From contig CM034594.1 in the NCBI GenBank assembly GCA_020091685.1, positions 39,595,594-39,659,593 of the forward strand: DNA of 64,000 nucleotides, in the 5' to 3' direction. Made by a program: the position numbers and the translations under genes. A model generated the notes under the pieces. That model had not been told where the DNA came from. It saw only the letters and a list, made by a program, of their open reading frames with translations, and made no database searches. How positions within the stretch are numbered: position 1 is the first letter of the stretch; every line of letters starts with the position of its first letter. Positions 23,891 to 36,300 of this stretch are shown here, piece after piece. This DNA is from Lutjanus erythropterus (lineage: Eukaryota; Chordata; Actinopteri; Lutjaniformes; Lutjanidae).

Positions 23891-25258
23891 AATACCGCAG
23901 TCACATCACTGGTCTCATCGCTCTGCAACAGCTGTGCCAATCACAGTTAAACGTCATACCGACAGCTCAGTAAAGCGTTATCTCAAGAAATGTCTGGATT
24001 CACAAGTGTCACGGCATGAACACACGTCACCTCAAATTTACACCTTGAGAGAGATGGAGTTTTAGTGATAATAACAGTATATATTAAAATGACTACTGGC
24101 TCACAGTTTATAACCTGAAGGCGGCAAGATGCCACAGTCGGAAATGCATCAGGCTGAAATCAGGACCTGCCTTTTACCGTTGTGACCATCACCAGATGCA
24201 GGCAGACACTGATTTAGGAATAATTCTAATCTATTTCACCTCATACGTGGTCACATAATTGAGTAAATGAGGGTACACAGCTGCTTTTGTACTGTTTCAA
24301 GGATAAAACATGACAGACATTGGAAAAGTTAATAGTGAGTTCTAGTAAACAGACGTTTCCTTAATCAAAAAGTCTAATAATGAGTTATAACTGACCAGTC
24401 TGATGTCTTCAGAGGTCTGTAGGTTAGACTGTAGCAGGATGGTGTCGTTTTCAGGTGATTTAATGGGGATAAACCCAGTGCGCATCTGAGTGTAACAGGC
24501 ACTAAACTTTCCCAGTTGTGTTCCAAAGTAATCTGTTCATCAGGGACCACAGTCACGTCTGTCTAATAATGTTAGCCTTAGCTAGTAAGTCTAGACTCTA
24601 CAGCAATGGTTCCCAAACTCATTCATGGCAGAATCCAACACAGGAGGAGTGATTTCACTAACGTGACCATACACACACACTTCATGTACTGCATTTAAAG
24701 ATGAGGGGTAAAGAGTGACTAAAACAAAAAAAATAAGCTAACCTAATTTGTTAGCCTTGTAGTTATGTTGACGGTAGCCTTAGCACTGCTATGTGAAAAA
24801 TAAAGTTTTAACACAGAAATTGGTAAAATTAACCATGTTTCAAAACATTGATCATTCAAGTGTGTTGTTTTTAATGATATTGATTGGTTTAATGGCAAAG
24901 TAGCTATTTGAATTAGCGTTTTTTTAAACAACAGAAGCCTTACCTGAGGCAGTGAAATGCTGAAGGCTTCTGCACAGCAGTGCTTGCACATGCGCACAGG
25001 TCGCTCGAGTTGTGGCCCGTTTCGAATGATTTTGTACAAAATATTGTGCTTGACTTTTCGTAATCCTCATACGAACCCTGTTATGAGAATACGTTGACCC
25101 TGTCCTTTGATCTAGCGTGGACAATGACTATGATCAGAATCTTTGAGTGCACATCAGATCTTCAACCTGATTTTAACTACAAGTGGACACAAACTGTCTT
25201 CTTCCACATTTGGATAACAGCTTGAAAGACAGAAAAAACACAACAAAACATCCTTCTA
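23891..25258. other. Intergenic, possible hAT end near 24605
   Basis: caatggttcccaaactcatt at about 24605 resembles the end of hAT-type MITEs, but a partner end was not found. No genes were recognised. Confidence 0.3.
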
Positions 25259-25259
25259 A

Positions 25260-25905
25260 ATGGCAATGCAGGATGGATCTATGATGTCTATAGGCATCAC
25301 ACTGGGACATTGCTATGAAGTGGAGACTTACCTCGGCCAGGTCGGCTTTGGTTTTGTATCCCATTGCTGCAACACTCAAACAGGTGAGAGGGTGGCCATC
25401 AAGGTTAACAAAAGTCACCCCGATGTTGTTCGTATGGTAAGAACAGAAATTGCCATGCTGAGGTGGCTGCGCTGTTTGGATCCAGACACTTGTAATATTA
25501 TCAAGTGGAATGGATTTTTCTTTGACAAGGAGCTAATTTCCAACTCCTTGATCAAAGCCTGTGTGATTACTGACACCAGCGTGATTACTTGGGACTTCCT
25601 ATGACAGAGCTGAGGCCAATGGTTTATCAGCTGACAGCAGACTTTTACCACCTGCACTCACTTGGCGTTGCTCATGCCGACCTCAAACACACATTGACAT
25701 TGACATTGTTATCATTGTAGAGCGTCAACAGCAGCCACTGTGGATCAAGCTGATTGACTTTGGCCTGATGCTTCCAGTATCAGACTTCCAGCCTGGTCTC
25801 AATATGGGGACCATCTCTTACAAGGCGTCAGATTAATGCTACATGCTCCTTTCTGGGAGGCCATAAACATGTGGTCTCTGGTCCTCACAGCTACAGAACT
25901 GGCAA
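25260..25905 (+). pseudogene. HIPK-like protein kinase pseudogene, intronless
   Basis: The frame from ATG 25260 carries a kinase N-lobe: YEVETYLGQVGFGFVSHCCN (glycine-rich loop), ERVAIKVNKSHPDVV with the ATP-binding Lys, and LRCLDPDTCNIIKWNGFFFD, a teleost HIPK-like signature. It stops at 25604. In other frames it continues with HLHSLGVAHADLK (catalytic loop, HAD in place of HRD, as in HIPKs) at about 25655-25687 and KLIDFGLMLPVS (DFG) at 25747-25782, then GTISYKAS. About 30 residues between the N-lobe and catalytic loop are missing and several stops intervene. There are no introns, so it is a retrocopy or a decayed member of the single-exon kinase family expanded in teleosts. Confidence 0.75.
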
Positions 25906-26622
25906 TGTGATGTGAAGTATACAGTTTGGTGTATAATGAATCAAACCATCTCGGTCTTGCAAAGGAGACTAATTGGAGAGGAGTGAATGGGAAAAAACAA
26001 ATCAGTGGCTTCCCTGCAATTAAAGGCTGTTTTTAATCTGTAAATATTCAGATTTTTCAATGCATTTAAATTTCTGCTGGGTCATATAGTTTTGCCGCAC
26101 TGTATTTGTCCTGTACTAACAATTGTTATAAACTGTTATAAACAATTGTAATAAACACACTGGGCCATGTCAGGTCCACTAATGTTTAACCTGAAAGTCA
26201 GGCTGTATATGGGACAGACTTGGCCCATGGAACCAGATGTATACTGGGCCAGAAGAAACACAAGCATGTGGCCCAAGTATAAACTGGATTAATTTTGCTA
26301 TCTGGGCTCCTGGAACATTTAACAAGCCACCTGTAGCCTAGGGGACTCTTTTGTCCGAACACCCTGGAGCGAACACAAGGGAAGACAGGTGAGTAACAAA
26401 CAAACTTCAACAATGTTTAAACTTATGCACTAGCACACACTATGTCACAATATTTAGCACGTCTATTTTTTTTTCACAATCTATTTATTAATATTTTCAA
26501 AGTTAGACAAATACATGACAACAATATAAATGATACAGTAACATTTGGACAGTACAATAGTGACAAAGCAAAAAGCAAAAGTGAATGTAAAGACATGTAA
26601 GAAGAAAATAAAACCACACAAA
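25906..26622. other. Intergenic with a GGCCCA-type repeat at 26160-26310
   Basis: tgggccatgtcagg, cttggcccatggaacc, actgggccagaaga and gtggcccaagtata recur within 150 bp, the look of a teleost minisatellite-like repeat. No coding sequence is seen. The missing 3' exons of the alpha-2-macroglobulin gene were not found here. Confidence 0.4.
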
Positions 26623-27122
26623 NNNNNNNNNNNNNNNNNNNNNNNNNNNNNNNNNNNNNNNNNNNNNNNNNNNNNNNNNNNNNNNNNNNNNNNNNNNNNN
26701 NNNNNNNNNNNNNNNNNNNNNNNNNNNNNNNNNNNNNNNNNNNNNNNNNNNNNNNNNNNNNNNNNNNNNNNNNNNNNNNNNNNNNNNNNNNNNNNNNNNN
26801 NNNNNNNNNNNNNNNNNNNNNNNNNNNNNNNNNNNNNNNNNNNNNNNNNNNNNNNNNNNNNNNNNNNNNNNNNNNNNNNNNNNNNNNNNNNNNNNNNNNN
26901 NNNNNNNNNNNNNNNNNNNNNNNNNNNNNNNNNNNNNNNNNNNNNNNNNNNNNNNNNNNNNNNNNNNNNNNNNNNNNNNNNNNNNNNNNNNNNNNNNNNN
27001 NNNNNNNNNNNNNNNNNNNNNNNNNNNNNNNNNNNNNNNNNNNNNNNNNNNNNNNNNNNNNNNNNNNNNNNNNNNNNNNNNNNNNNNNNNNNNNNNNNNN
27101 NNNNNNNNNNNNNNNNNNNNNN
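26623..27122. other. Assembly gap (500 N)
   Basis: Exactly 500 N, the usual placeholder for a gap of unknown size. It cuts the alpha-2-macroglobulin gene inside the exon that begins at 27180. Confidence 0.98.
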
Positions 27123-27557
27123 CCTCCACACCGAGAGTGGTGACATCAAAAGGAGTCGGGATGTTATAGTGAAGAGAAATCTGAAAAAGAGTGAATAGGA
27201 AGAGTGTAATATTCAGAATAACTGAATTTGAGAATTTAAAGCAGAATTTCACATGTGATGACCTGAGCCTAAGATCACCTCAGCAGTGTTATACAGTATG
27301 TATGTGTACAGTTAGAAATGTAGAGAGACACAGGGTCCACTGACCTGCACTGAAGCACATGCAGAGCCCTTCACCTCCAGGCTGTGCTTTCCTGTCACGT
27401 CCTTCAGCGCCTCCTCCTGGTAGAGCAGTTTGTTGCTCTGGTTCACATCAAATAATAGCTGGTCACTGGGAGACTGGATGCTCACTGAGACTGACCCCTC
27501 TGGACTGAACACCACAGTGGAGTAGAGAGCCAGAGCCTGAAGAGCCACCACTGTGTC
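27123..27557 (-). CDS. a2m: A2M exons 29-30: end of thioester/CUB domains and start of receptor-binding domain
   Basis: Exon 29 (27345-27557) is open: [39 protein letters not shown] and [10 protein letters not shown]. Exon 30 starts at 27180 after ctttttcag with [18 protein letters not shown] and runs into the gap at 27122. The rest of the receptor-binding domain and the stop are not in the visible sequence. Confidence 0.87.
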
Positions 27558-27561
27558 CTAC

Positions 27562-27660
<99 letters not shown>

Positions 27661-30297
27661 GTTGGGACCTCAGTTACACCAGATATATTTACATGTAGAT
27701 TGTTTTTATACCTACAACATAATTCATTTCCAGTAACTCATATTTAATGGTTAAAATTATCTTTAGGGATCAACTGAAATTCAACAAATATTGGTTCTGA
27801 GAAAACTGTTTCTAAAGTTTTACAGTAATAACATTATTTTTTACAGGTCAGAAATCTAAGAAAAGCAGTAAATAGTCAAAATCTGAAAATAGCATTTCAT
27901 GTAATTTTGCTGGAAAAATAATTTTAACAATTATTTGATTATCAAAATAGTTTAATAGTTTAACTCTTTTTTTTTTTTACCACTTGCCCAGTCAGGCAAG
28001 TGAACTGCCAGATTTACTAGCTCAAAATGGCATTTTATGTGCCCCAGACAAGCAGGCAATACTTACTGTTGAGCCCTGAATCATGCTATTTTAAGTTGGT
28101 TTTTGTGCATTATTACTGCCTGGGTTGAATGTGGCTCTCTGAGAAAACAACTGGCCCCAGCCTGGCCCCCAAGAAAACCTGTTCTAGAGCCACCACAGCA
28201 AGGAAGAAGTTAAAAAAGAACTCTAATGGATAAAAGAGCACAAAAATACAAAGCTGATGGGTCAGTGGTACATGACTTCAGCTGTGGACAGAACGGACAG
28301 TTCTGCTGATTCAGCTCCAACTCACACACGCAGACACCCATCACATGATCTCCTCTAGTAATGATCATAAAAGAGACTATTTGCACACTGGCTATTTACA
28401 CCCTGAGAGCAAATTACATTGTTGGCTATAGACACCTGGGTCCTTGTCTCTGCCATGCAACGCTATGTACACCCAGATCTAAATAGCCACATTAGCTGTT
28501 CTGCTCCAGGTGCAAATAACATCTGTCTAACAAGAAACCACCACTGAGGCATGTATGTAATCGCCACAGAGGCTCGGGGTCTGAACCTCTAATAATGACA
28601 GTAAAATTGTCGACTGTGCAGCTGCTCTTGCTCAGCTCCAGCTGTTTGGTCGTACCTGTGTAGACGAAGCCTCCATATTGGTTCTGCTGCCCTGTGAGCC
28701 ATCTGACGATACGGATGGCGTGGCCAGGTCTTCAGCTGTAGGAGAAGCACTGAGTTTGGCCAGCAGTGAGAGCTGATCTCCACTGACAGAGAGGCTGATG
28801 TTTCTGTTGCTGTCTGAGACCAGTGGAGGAAACCTCCTACAAACATCCATCCATACACAGACACAAGGTAAGCTACCACAGCAGTAATGAGACAGCAATC
28901 ATTTGTTTCAGGAGGACGACTCACCTTGTTGTATGGCAACTGTGTCCAGATGCTGCAGAAGGTGAGCACGGGTCTCCATGTCTCCAGCCAGGGTGAAGAC
29001 GTCGCCAGCAGAGCTGTAGTGTAGGTGTTGCTGAGGTCACTGATGGACTTCCTGAGACAAGACAAGCTCTTTCTCAGTACATGATGCTGTAAAAGAAGAA
29101 AAAACAAAATAAAAGAGGTTTTGATAATCTCTAACAATTATTAACAGGATTTTCTTTTTCAATAAATGCTAACAGACACTTCATTGCTCTGTCAGTTATG
29201 ATGTAAATTTAATCAGGGACCGTGTAGAAATAATGGCTGCACTTTATCTTACAGAACACTAAGCGTAACATGTTCTTTATTAAAAAAAAAGTTATACCAT
29301 AATTAGACATACAAAAAATTAGAAACATTGTTATCATTAAACCCAAAATACACTATACCTCTCTAAGTTAGTCTTTTTCCTACTTATCCCTGCAACAAAC
29401 GGCCTGTAAGAAAGTGAAAATAAAGTCCAAATACAATGCCAATTCCAAAAAAAGTTGGGATGCTCTTTAAAATGTGAAAAAGTACAAAGACAAGACATGT
29501 TCAAATACACCCATTCTGAATTTGATGCCTGCAACACGTTCCAAAAGTTGGGACAGGAGCAACTAAAGACTGGAAAGATTTGGAATGCTCCAAAACTCCC
29601 GTTTGGAACATTCCACAGGTAAATGGGTTAATTGGAACAGGTGACAGATTGGGTATTAAGGGGCATCCTCAAATCCTCCTCGCTCACGAGCATGGATGGG
29701 GTGAAGTTCAACACTATGGAAAACTGCGTGAGCAAATAGTCCAACTGTTTAAGAACAATGTTTCTCAAGACAAAACAGCAGGAATTTAGAGATTTCACCA
29801 TCTACAATCCATAATTAAGAGAGTCAGAGAATCCAGAGAATCTCTGCACATAAAAGGTAAGAATGAAAACCAACACTGAATGTCTGTGACCTTTTACCCT
29901 CAGGCAGCACTGCATTAAAAACTGCATTACAAACCCACATCACTGTATAAAGGATAAAACATGGGCTCAGGAACACTTTGGAAAACTGTTTTCAACTGTC
30001 AGTAAACAGTTTATTGCTGCATCTGCAAATGCAAGTTAAGACTCTACCATGCAAAGAGAAAGACATAAATCAACAACATGCAGAAATGCTGCAGACTGGG
30101 CCCGAGCTCATCTTGATTTTTTTTTCTGAAATCATGGATGTTGTGTCCTCTGGGCTAAAGAGAAAATGACCATCAGATTGTGAGGTGCAGGGTGTCTAAT
30201 GGGTAGAACTGGATTTATTTACCATATAATATTTATTGTGCTTATTTCATCTTGATACAAACTACAATTTATTCGTTTGTTTGCGCATTTCTTTCAG

Positions 30298-30334
<37 letters not shown>

Positions 30335-33300
30335 CAAAGGACAAACGAATACTTGCAGACTGAGAAGACAGACTGTAATTAAAGAGACAAAATGAAGGAA
30401 AAATGGACTGATATTTATAGTTTGTAACACAAGAGTGTCAAGAATCTGTTGCATTTGATTTCAGTCTCCACTCAGGCGTGATGATCCTCACTGACTTCTC
30501 ATCAGTTAACATTTCAACTGTTTGTTGAAACAGAAGCAAACAACTCGCATTGCTTGTAAAACAAAAATCCAAACCTGTTTATCAGTGTTGAGTACAATTA
30601 CAAACATTACAAACACAATATGTAATTCCACCACTTTTGGTGGTCACTATACTACTTCAGATGCAGCCTATTCCAGGATCTATTATCTAACATCACCTGA
30701 CCTCACAGTGGTGTCAGACAGCTCAGGTAATGTGAGCTCATTTTTCAGAACAGTGTAACATAAACCGTTCATCATATCATTAACTACTGCAGCAACGCTT
30801 GGTGAAGTGTCAGCACCATCTGGTCTTATACCACTAGATCCTACTGTCTAAATCATGGCAATCTAAGTGTAGCTTACATGTGGGAATGCTAGTTCTGCTG
30901 CCTCTAGTGGTCAGGAGTATGAATAACTCCTATCAGTGATAATACAATGAAAGATTGAAAAATTTGACTGTCTCCAAATGAAATAGCTATGTGTGCATAA
31001 ATAAGGAACTGCAAACATTAAAATAACTCCCAAGTAACTAATTACTTTTAACTTCTGCAACACTGATCTCAGTGAAAGAAAACAGAGTTTTTATTTACTT
31101 ACAGTTGCTGACATGTTCATCTCCAAGAAGGCAGCAGTGATGTAAGCACTGAGAGCCACTTCATCTGAGACACCACCCTGTAGACAGGAAGCATCAGGAG
31201 GAATTAAAAGTATGACTGTCTCCAAGATCCAGGATGGCACAGAATCTTAGGACTGAAACCACTGCTCTCACTGATTATCAACACTAATCTGGAGCCTCAT
31301 GAAATTTGCTTTGGTTTCGGATCCATATGAAAACATGATCAATCAATCCCAAAACACACAAAGACAAATAAACTACTAGTGAGGCGGTGATGATGTGACA
31401 AACAATCATTTTCAGAAAGACTTTCAGATTACCTTCATTCTGTTGTTGAAGAGTTTTCAGACAGTTTAAAACAGCCTGTATCTCGTTGTTTTCTCTTCAA
31501 CCAAGTCCTGGACTGTTCAATCTTTGCTGGTCGATGTAGATGAAAGACTGTGCTTTGACAAAGGATCTCAGCACAAAAGCCGTCAACCTGTAGTTAATGA
31601 GTTAAACAAGATCAGATGTGTCTGTGTCACCAGTCACCATGATACACCAATCATAACCACAATCCACGTCATCAGCACTGCACTTCAGTGTTTAATGTGT
31701 TGTTCTTTGGGTGTGTCTCAGATAGACATCCCTGTGATTCAGTAATGTTCTCACCAGTGTGTTCCCCTCTCCTTTCCAAGGTGCTGTAAGCACCATCATT
31801 GTGCTTGTAGTTCAGCTGCCTCTGGTAGCCTGTATAATAATGACATGCAAATAAAAGATTAGGATTAATAGGAAAAGATTTTGGTGAAAGACAGCATTTA
31901 TTTATTTTTACATTAAAACTGCTTACACAACCATCAAATCTATACATTATATTGGTAAATCTTAAGGCTGGAGTTAACCAAAGATAATCTTGGTCGACTA
32001 GATTCTACTCTTCAATCAGTCGACTGGTCGATAAGAATAAAAACTGCATGTTTTCTGCAGATTAATTAAATCAGCCTCAGTGCACCGGTGACTCTACCTA
32101 CAGCTTAAATAGATGCTAATGAAAGTCAGTTGAATTTTAATTAGTTATTTGATGATATACAAACATTTTTATTGCTTTATTGGCATACCATAACAAAATA
32201 CAGTATTGCCAACCACATTCAGAATACAAAATACAAATAAACACAAGCAATAAGCAATAAGACATAATGTTACACTAACATTAAAGAACCTAAAGCAGGA
32301 ACCTAACAGACATGCAGACTGCTGACTGGTCAGACTAGTGTTTCATCTTGAGTGTGTAACTTTAGCGAGCCTCACAGAGGGTAGGGGCAGAATAATTACT
32401 GATGACAGTTACAGTGAATGTGCGCTGAGCGGAGTAAATGTGAGCAGTGAAGTTGTCATTCTGGTAGAATATGTACAGAGACAGCACTGAAATTTACAGT
32501 TTAGAATTCATTTGACAGTGAATAAAGCTGCAACTTCTCAACACTGAAGGGAGCTCTTGCATGTGGTGCATCATTTCCCAGGTGTGGGAACAGTATCTCT
32601 ATGACGATCAGCTCGCCACATTGTTGGGTATTAAGTACAGTGGAGGACAGTGTAGTTGAGGTGTTTTACTCAAGTTTACACATACCATTTAATATCGTGT
32701 ACCTGGTAAAATGTCAGGAGGGTAGGAAGGTATGAAAAAATGAATATCACCAAGCCTGGTAAGTGTAGTCCATTTTTATTTACTGTCATTGAGCTACATT
32801 AGCAACATGCTGCTACTTAATGATGGATAAATACCAGCTGTTGCTGGTTGCTTAATTGAGTTTGAATCGTTACCAGCAGCAGTCTGGAGTGAAATCCACA
32901 CACATTTTGTCATCAAAGTAAACTTTTCATCCTCTCAGCTCTTCAGTACTCTGAGGCTGGCAGCCAGTGTAGACAGCTTTGCTGCTTCTCTGACATGGTG
33001 TCAGTTAGTTTAGAGCCAGTCCTCAGAAAGCCTCTCACTCAAAAATAAAATACATCAGGCCTGCAGATGGCCCATCCCTGACAATAATGGATAGACAAAG
33101 AGAATCTGGTCAGAAAAGAACAAAGCCAGTCGACCACAAGGTGGCAGCCATAGCATAAACCTGACTGCCCCATGGTGGTAATCCATCTATTGAATAATAA
33201 GTTTGTTTTTAGTTTTTGTCTTGGCTGTAAGACAACATTAACAGAGACTCACCACTGGACAGGAAGTTGGTAGCTTTTTCCATGATGGCTGTGGTCAGCT

Positions 33301-36300
33301 GCTGGGTGTCTTTCAGGTACTGGAGGATGTAGATATTAGGAGCCAGCAGCACCATGTTCTGCTCCCCACATCCATATGGCATCTTCAGCAGTCCATCCAG
33401 GTTCTTCAGGGCTCGGCCCAGGATGTCACCTGCACAAAAACATGTTAATATGTGTGAGCAACCCAACCTTTAAACTTTGTATAGATTTAGGAGACAAATG
33501 TGCTCACTGCTGAGGCTGGAAAAATGTGTTATCTTAATTGTGTTATCCTCTGAGAATAAAAATAAGTACACAGACTTTACATATTTGATTTTGTTTTACT
33601 TTACCAATGTTTCTTTAATGTGTTAAATATGCATGTTGGACAGGACATTTTGGACTTGGACTGTTTTTAAAGGTAACCTGTGGACCTTTAGACCTCTAGT
33701 GGAGCTATAGAGAAAACTCCACAGGGCTCATTTAATGTATCTCTCATGTTCACAATCTCAACAGAATAGAAGTTCAGAAATTTAATGATTTAAATGTTTA
33801 CTTTGATTAACTTGCTTATCTGCAAAAACACATTGATTTACAGAAGAAAATGAGTTGACATGAATTGTCTAGAATGTAATCAATTAATCTTATAGACTCA
33901 TGGCATGCATTTAGTCAATAATCATATGTAGTGAATTGACTACAATATACACAACCATCTCCCAACATGGTTACTTTTTTGTGAGGCTTCAGGAATGAAA
34001 CCAGTTGTCCCTCCAGTAACTGTTTTGGTTTAGGGTTGTTCAGATACCGATATCAGTATCATAAGACGCCACTGATATTGCCTAATATGCTGGATAGAGT
34101 CTATACATCAATCAAAGTCCACTAAATTTATTAACTCCAACTGTTCTATGTCATTCATTCTCTGTATGTATTTGTTCATGTTTTACAGTCTGAACTGAGC
34201 CAGACCATCCAACAACACTGAATCATAACACATCTATACAAGGGCAGATGTATACAGCTGTTAAAAACAGTGATACAGTGCTACAGTTAAAAAGAAACAG
34301 TAATCTGATTACCCAGCACTGATACTGAAGCACGGGCAGATCCATCAATCACATTCTCAGGAGTTGTAGCTCTAATTCCTCTGTCAAAGCCTCCTGGGTA
34401 CAGAAATAAACACAACAACACATGTATGAGTACTGGTACAGAAACAACTACATTATTACAGAAGTCAGAAAAACACAATGTCTACAAGGATGTAGACCCA
34501 CCCGACCGACTGACCGGATGGACGTTCAGTGCAGCATCACATGGACCTTAACATAAAATCTCCTGGGTCAAACCATACTGACCTTTTGGACAGAGCAGCC
34601 AGTTGTAAGTTGTTGTCACCTCAGTTCCTCAGCCTGAAAGGAGGTGAAAGGTCATTTAACTTGCATGTGTGAAGTTCTAGGAAAGCCAAATGTGTCATAC
34701 TTGCAATTATTTTCTTAATGCAGTTATATAAATCATGACTTAATCATTTTGCTGTCGATAACAAAGCTTGTCAACTCATTGAAGTCGAAACGCCTTACTT
34801 GCAGTGATTTTTAATGCTGCTATCTTGAGATCACATGTTAATTATTTTGTTGTCTCGAAAAGCTTGCCTTCTCAAGCTAACAGATTAATTTATTTCATGG
34901 TTCTGAGAAAACAAAACTTTTAAAATCTTAAAATAAAGATAATCAATCTGTTATCATGAGAAAACAAAAGCTTGTTTCAACGGAGGCCAAGAACAAATGT
35001 GTTTAAATTAATTTCTTTCCATGCTGTTATACTGAAAACACGAGTTAATCATTTCATTATCTTGAGATAATAAAACTTGACTTCTCATGGGTCAATTATT
35101 TTGTTGTCTCAAGATAATAAGCTCTGTGCTCTCAAGATAACAACATTAACTTGTCTTGTCGAGATAACAGGAGGAAAAGAAAATCCCACATATGGCTGTT
35201 AAACCCATCAAATGTAGGGTTATTAGTTATGGGTTAAACTTTTAGTCATCTTGCCTTCAGATGCTCACCTTTACTATGAGGCCGTGTGACCACATCAATG
35301 CGACCCTCTCTGGTACGCTCACAATCTCATTGTCACATGACACATGGGATGCCACAGCCTCAGCAGTCACAGTCACATTCACAACACCTGAAAAGATCAC
35401 AAACTGATACTGATATGGTGGTGTGTTCTTTATACTATGACAGATTCCTAAACTTAGATTTGTAAAAAAATCACAATATGTCACCTTGCTTATAATATTG
35501 AAACACTCTGAATTGTGACCCTATATCATGATACATAATGTATTGTCAGATTCTTGTTAATGCACAGCTTCAGTTGCTGTACAGTGCAGTACAATACCAA
35601 GGTGGTTCAATCAACTTTTGAATTTATCATAAAGTCAAATTAATTTTAAGAATGACTGACAGGGTTGACAAAATTCTGGACACAACAATCAACCTTTACC
35701 TAAGACAGCGGGGTCATGGTCCAGCTGAGGGTTTTACGATCGTTGGCACAGAGACAGGATGTGTACTGGTCACCAGAGAGAGGGGTGAGGTGTAATCTAA
35801 GGAGGGCTGCAGTCACAGTGACCTGTTCAAGAAACACAATCTCACTTTTAAAAGTTACAAAAACATATTGACACTCATGCAGACAGTCAGTGATTTGAGG
35901 GGATGTCATGTAACCTGACATGCCAGATGGTTTGGACTTTGGAGAAGGACAAGCACTAAAACACAGGCAGCTGACTGGGTGAACCATGTGTCATGATAGA
36001 CTGATGGTTCATCCCAGCTGCCAAGTGTTTCGTCTACCATGGGCTAACTTCAACCAATCAGATCAAACTCTTACAAGAAGCGAAAACATCTTTTCCATTG
36101 AGAAAGAGCCTTCAGTGCCATTCTTTGTTCTTCTTCGATGAAGAATTCACATTATGATATAAGTGGTGCTACTGAAGTATCTGTGCTAACCCTTGTTGGA
36201 GCTGCCATTGTTTGTTTGAGGCAGTCGTTTCCATGGACCACAGCTGCTAGCAGTCCTTCTAAGATGCTGTTTGGCTGCACCACTTTTGGTGTGGAGACAA

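Noticed and set aside
23269..23950. Overlapping GC-rich frames of 80-160 codons on both strands
   Set aside because: Composition artefacts of the LINE tail; only the frame GRPRTCWSDYVTRLAWERLG has family sense.
26481..27252. Long frames of about 220-250 codons on both strands
   Set aside because: They consist almost entirely of the N gap. Only 27123-27180 on the minus strand is a real exon.
27463..27747. Frames of pure CV or HT repeats
   Set aside because: Translations of the AC microsatellite.
32140..32240. Possible structured RNA or U-snRNA-like sequence
   Set aside because: Resembles only repeat-derived intronic sequence; no conserved snRNA boxes found.
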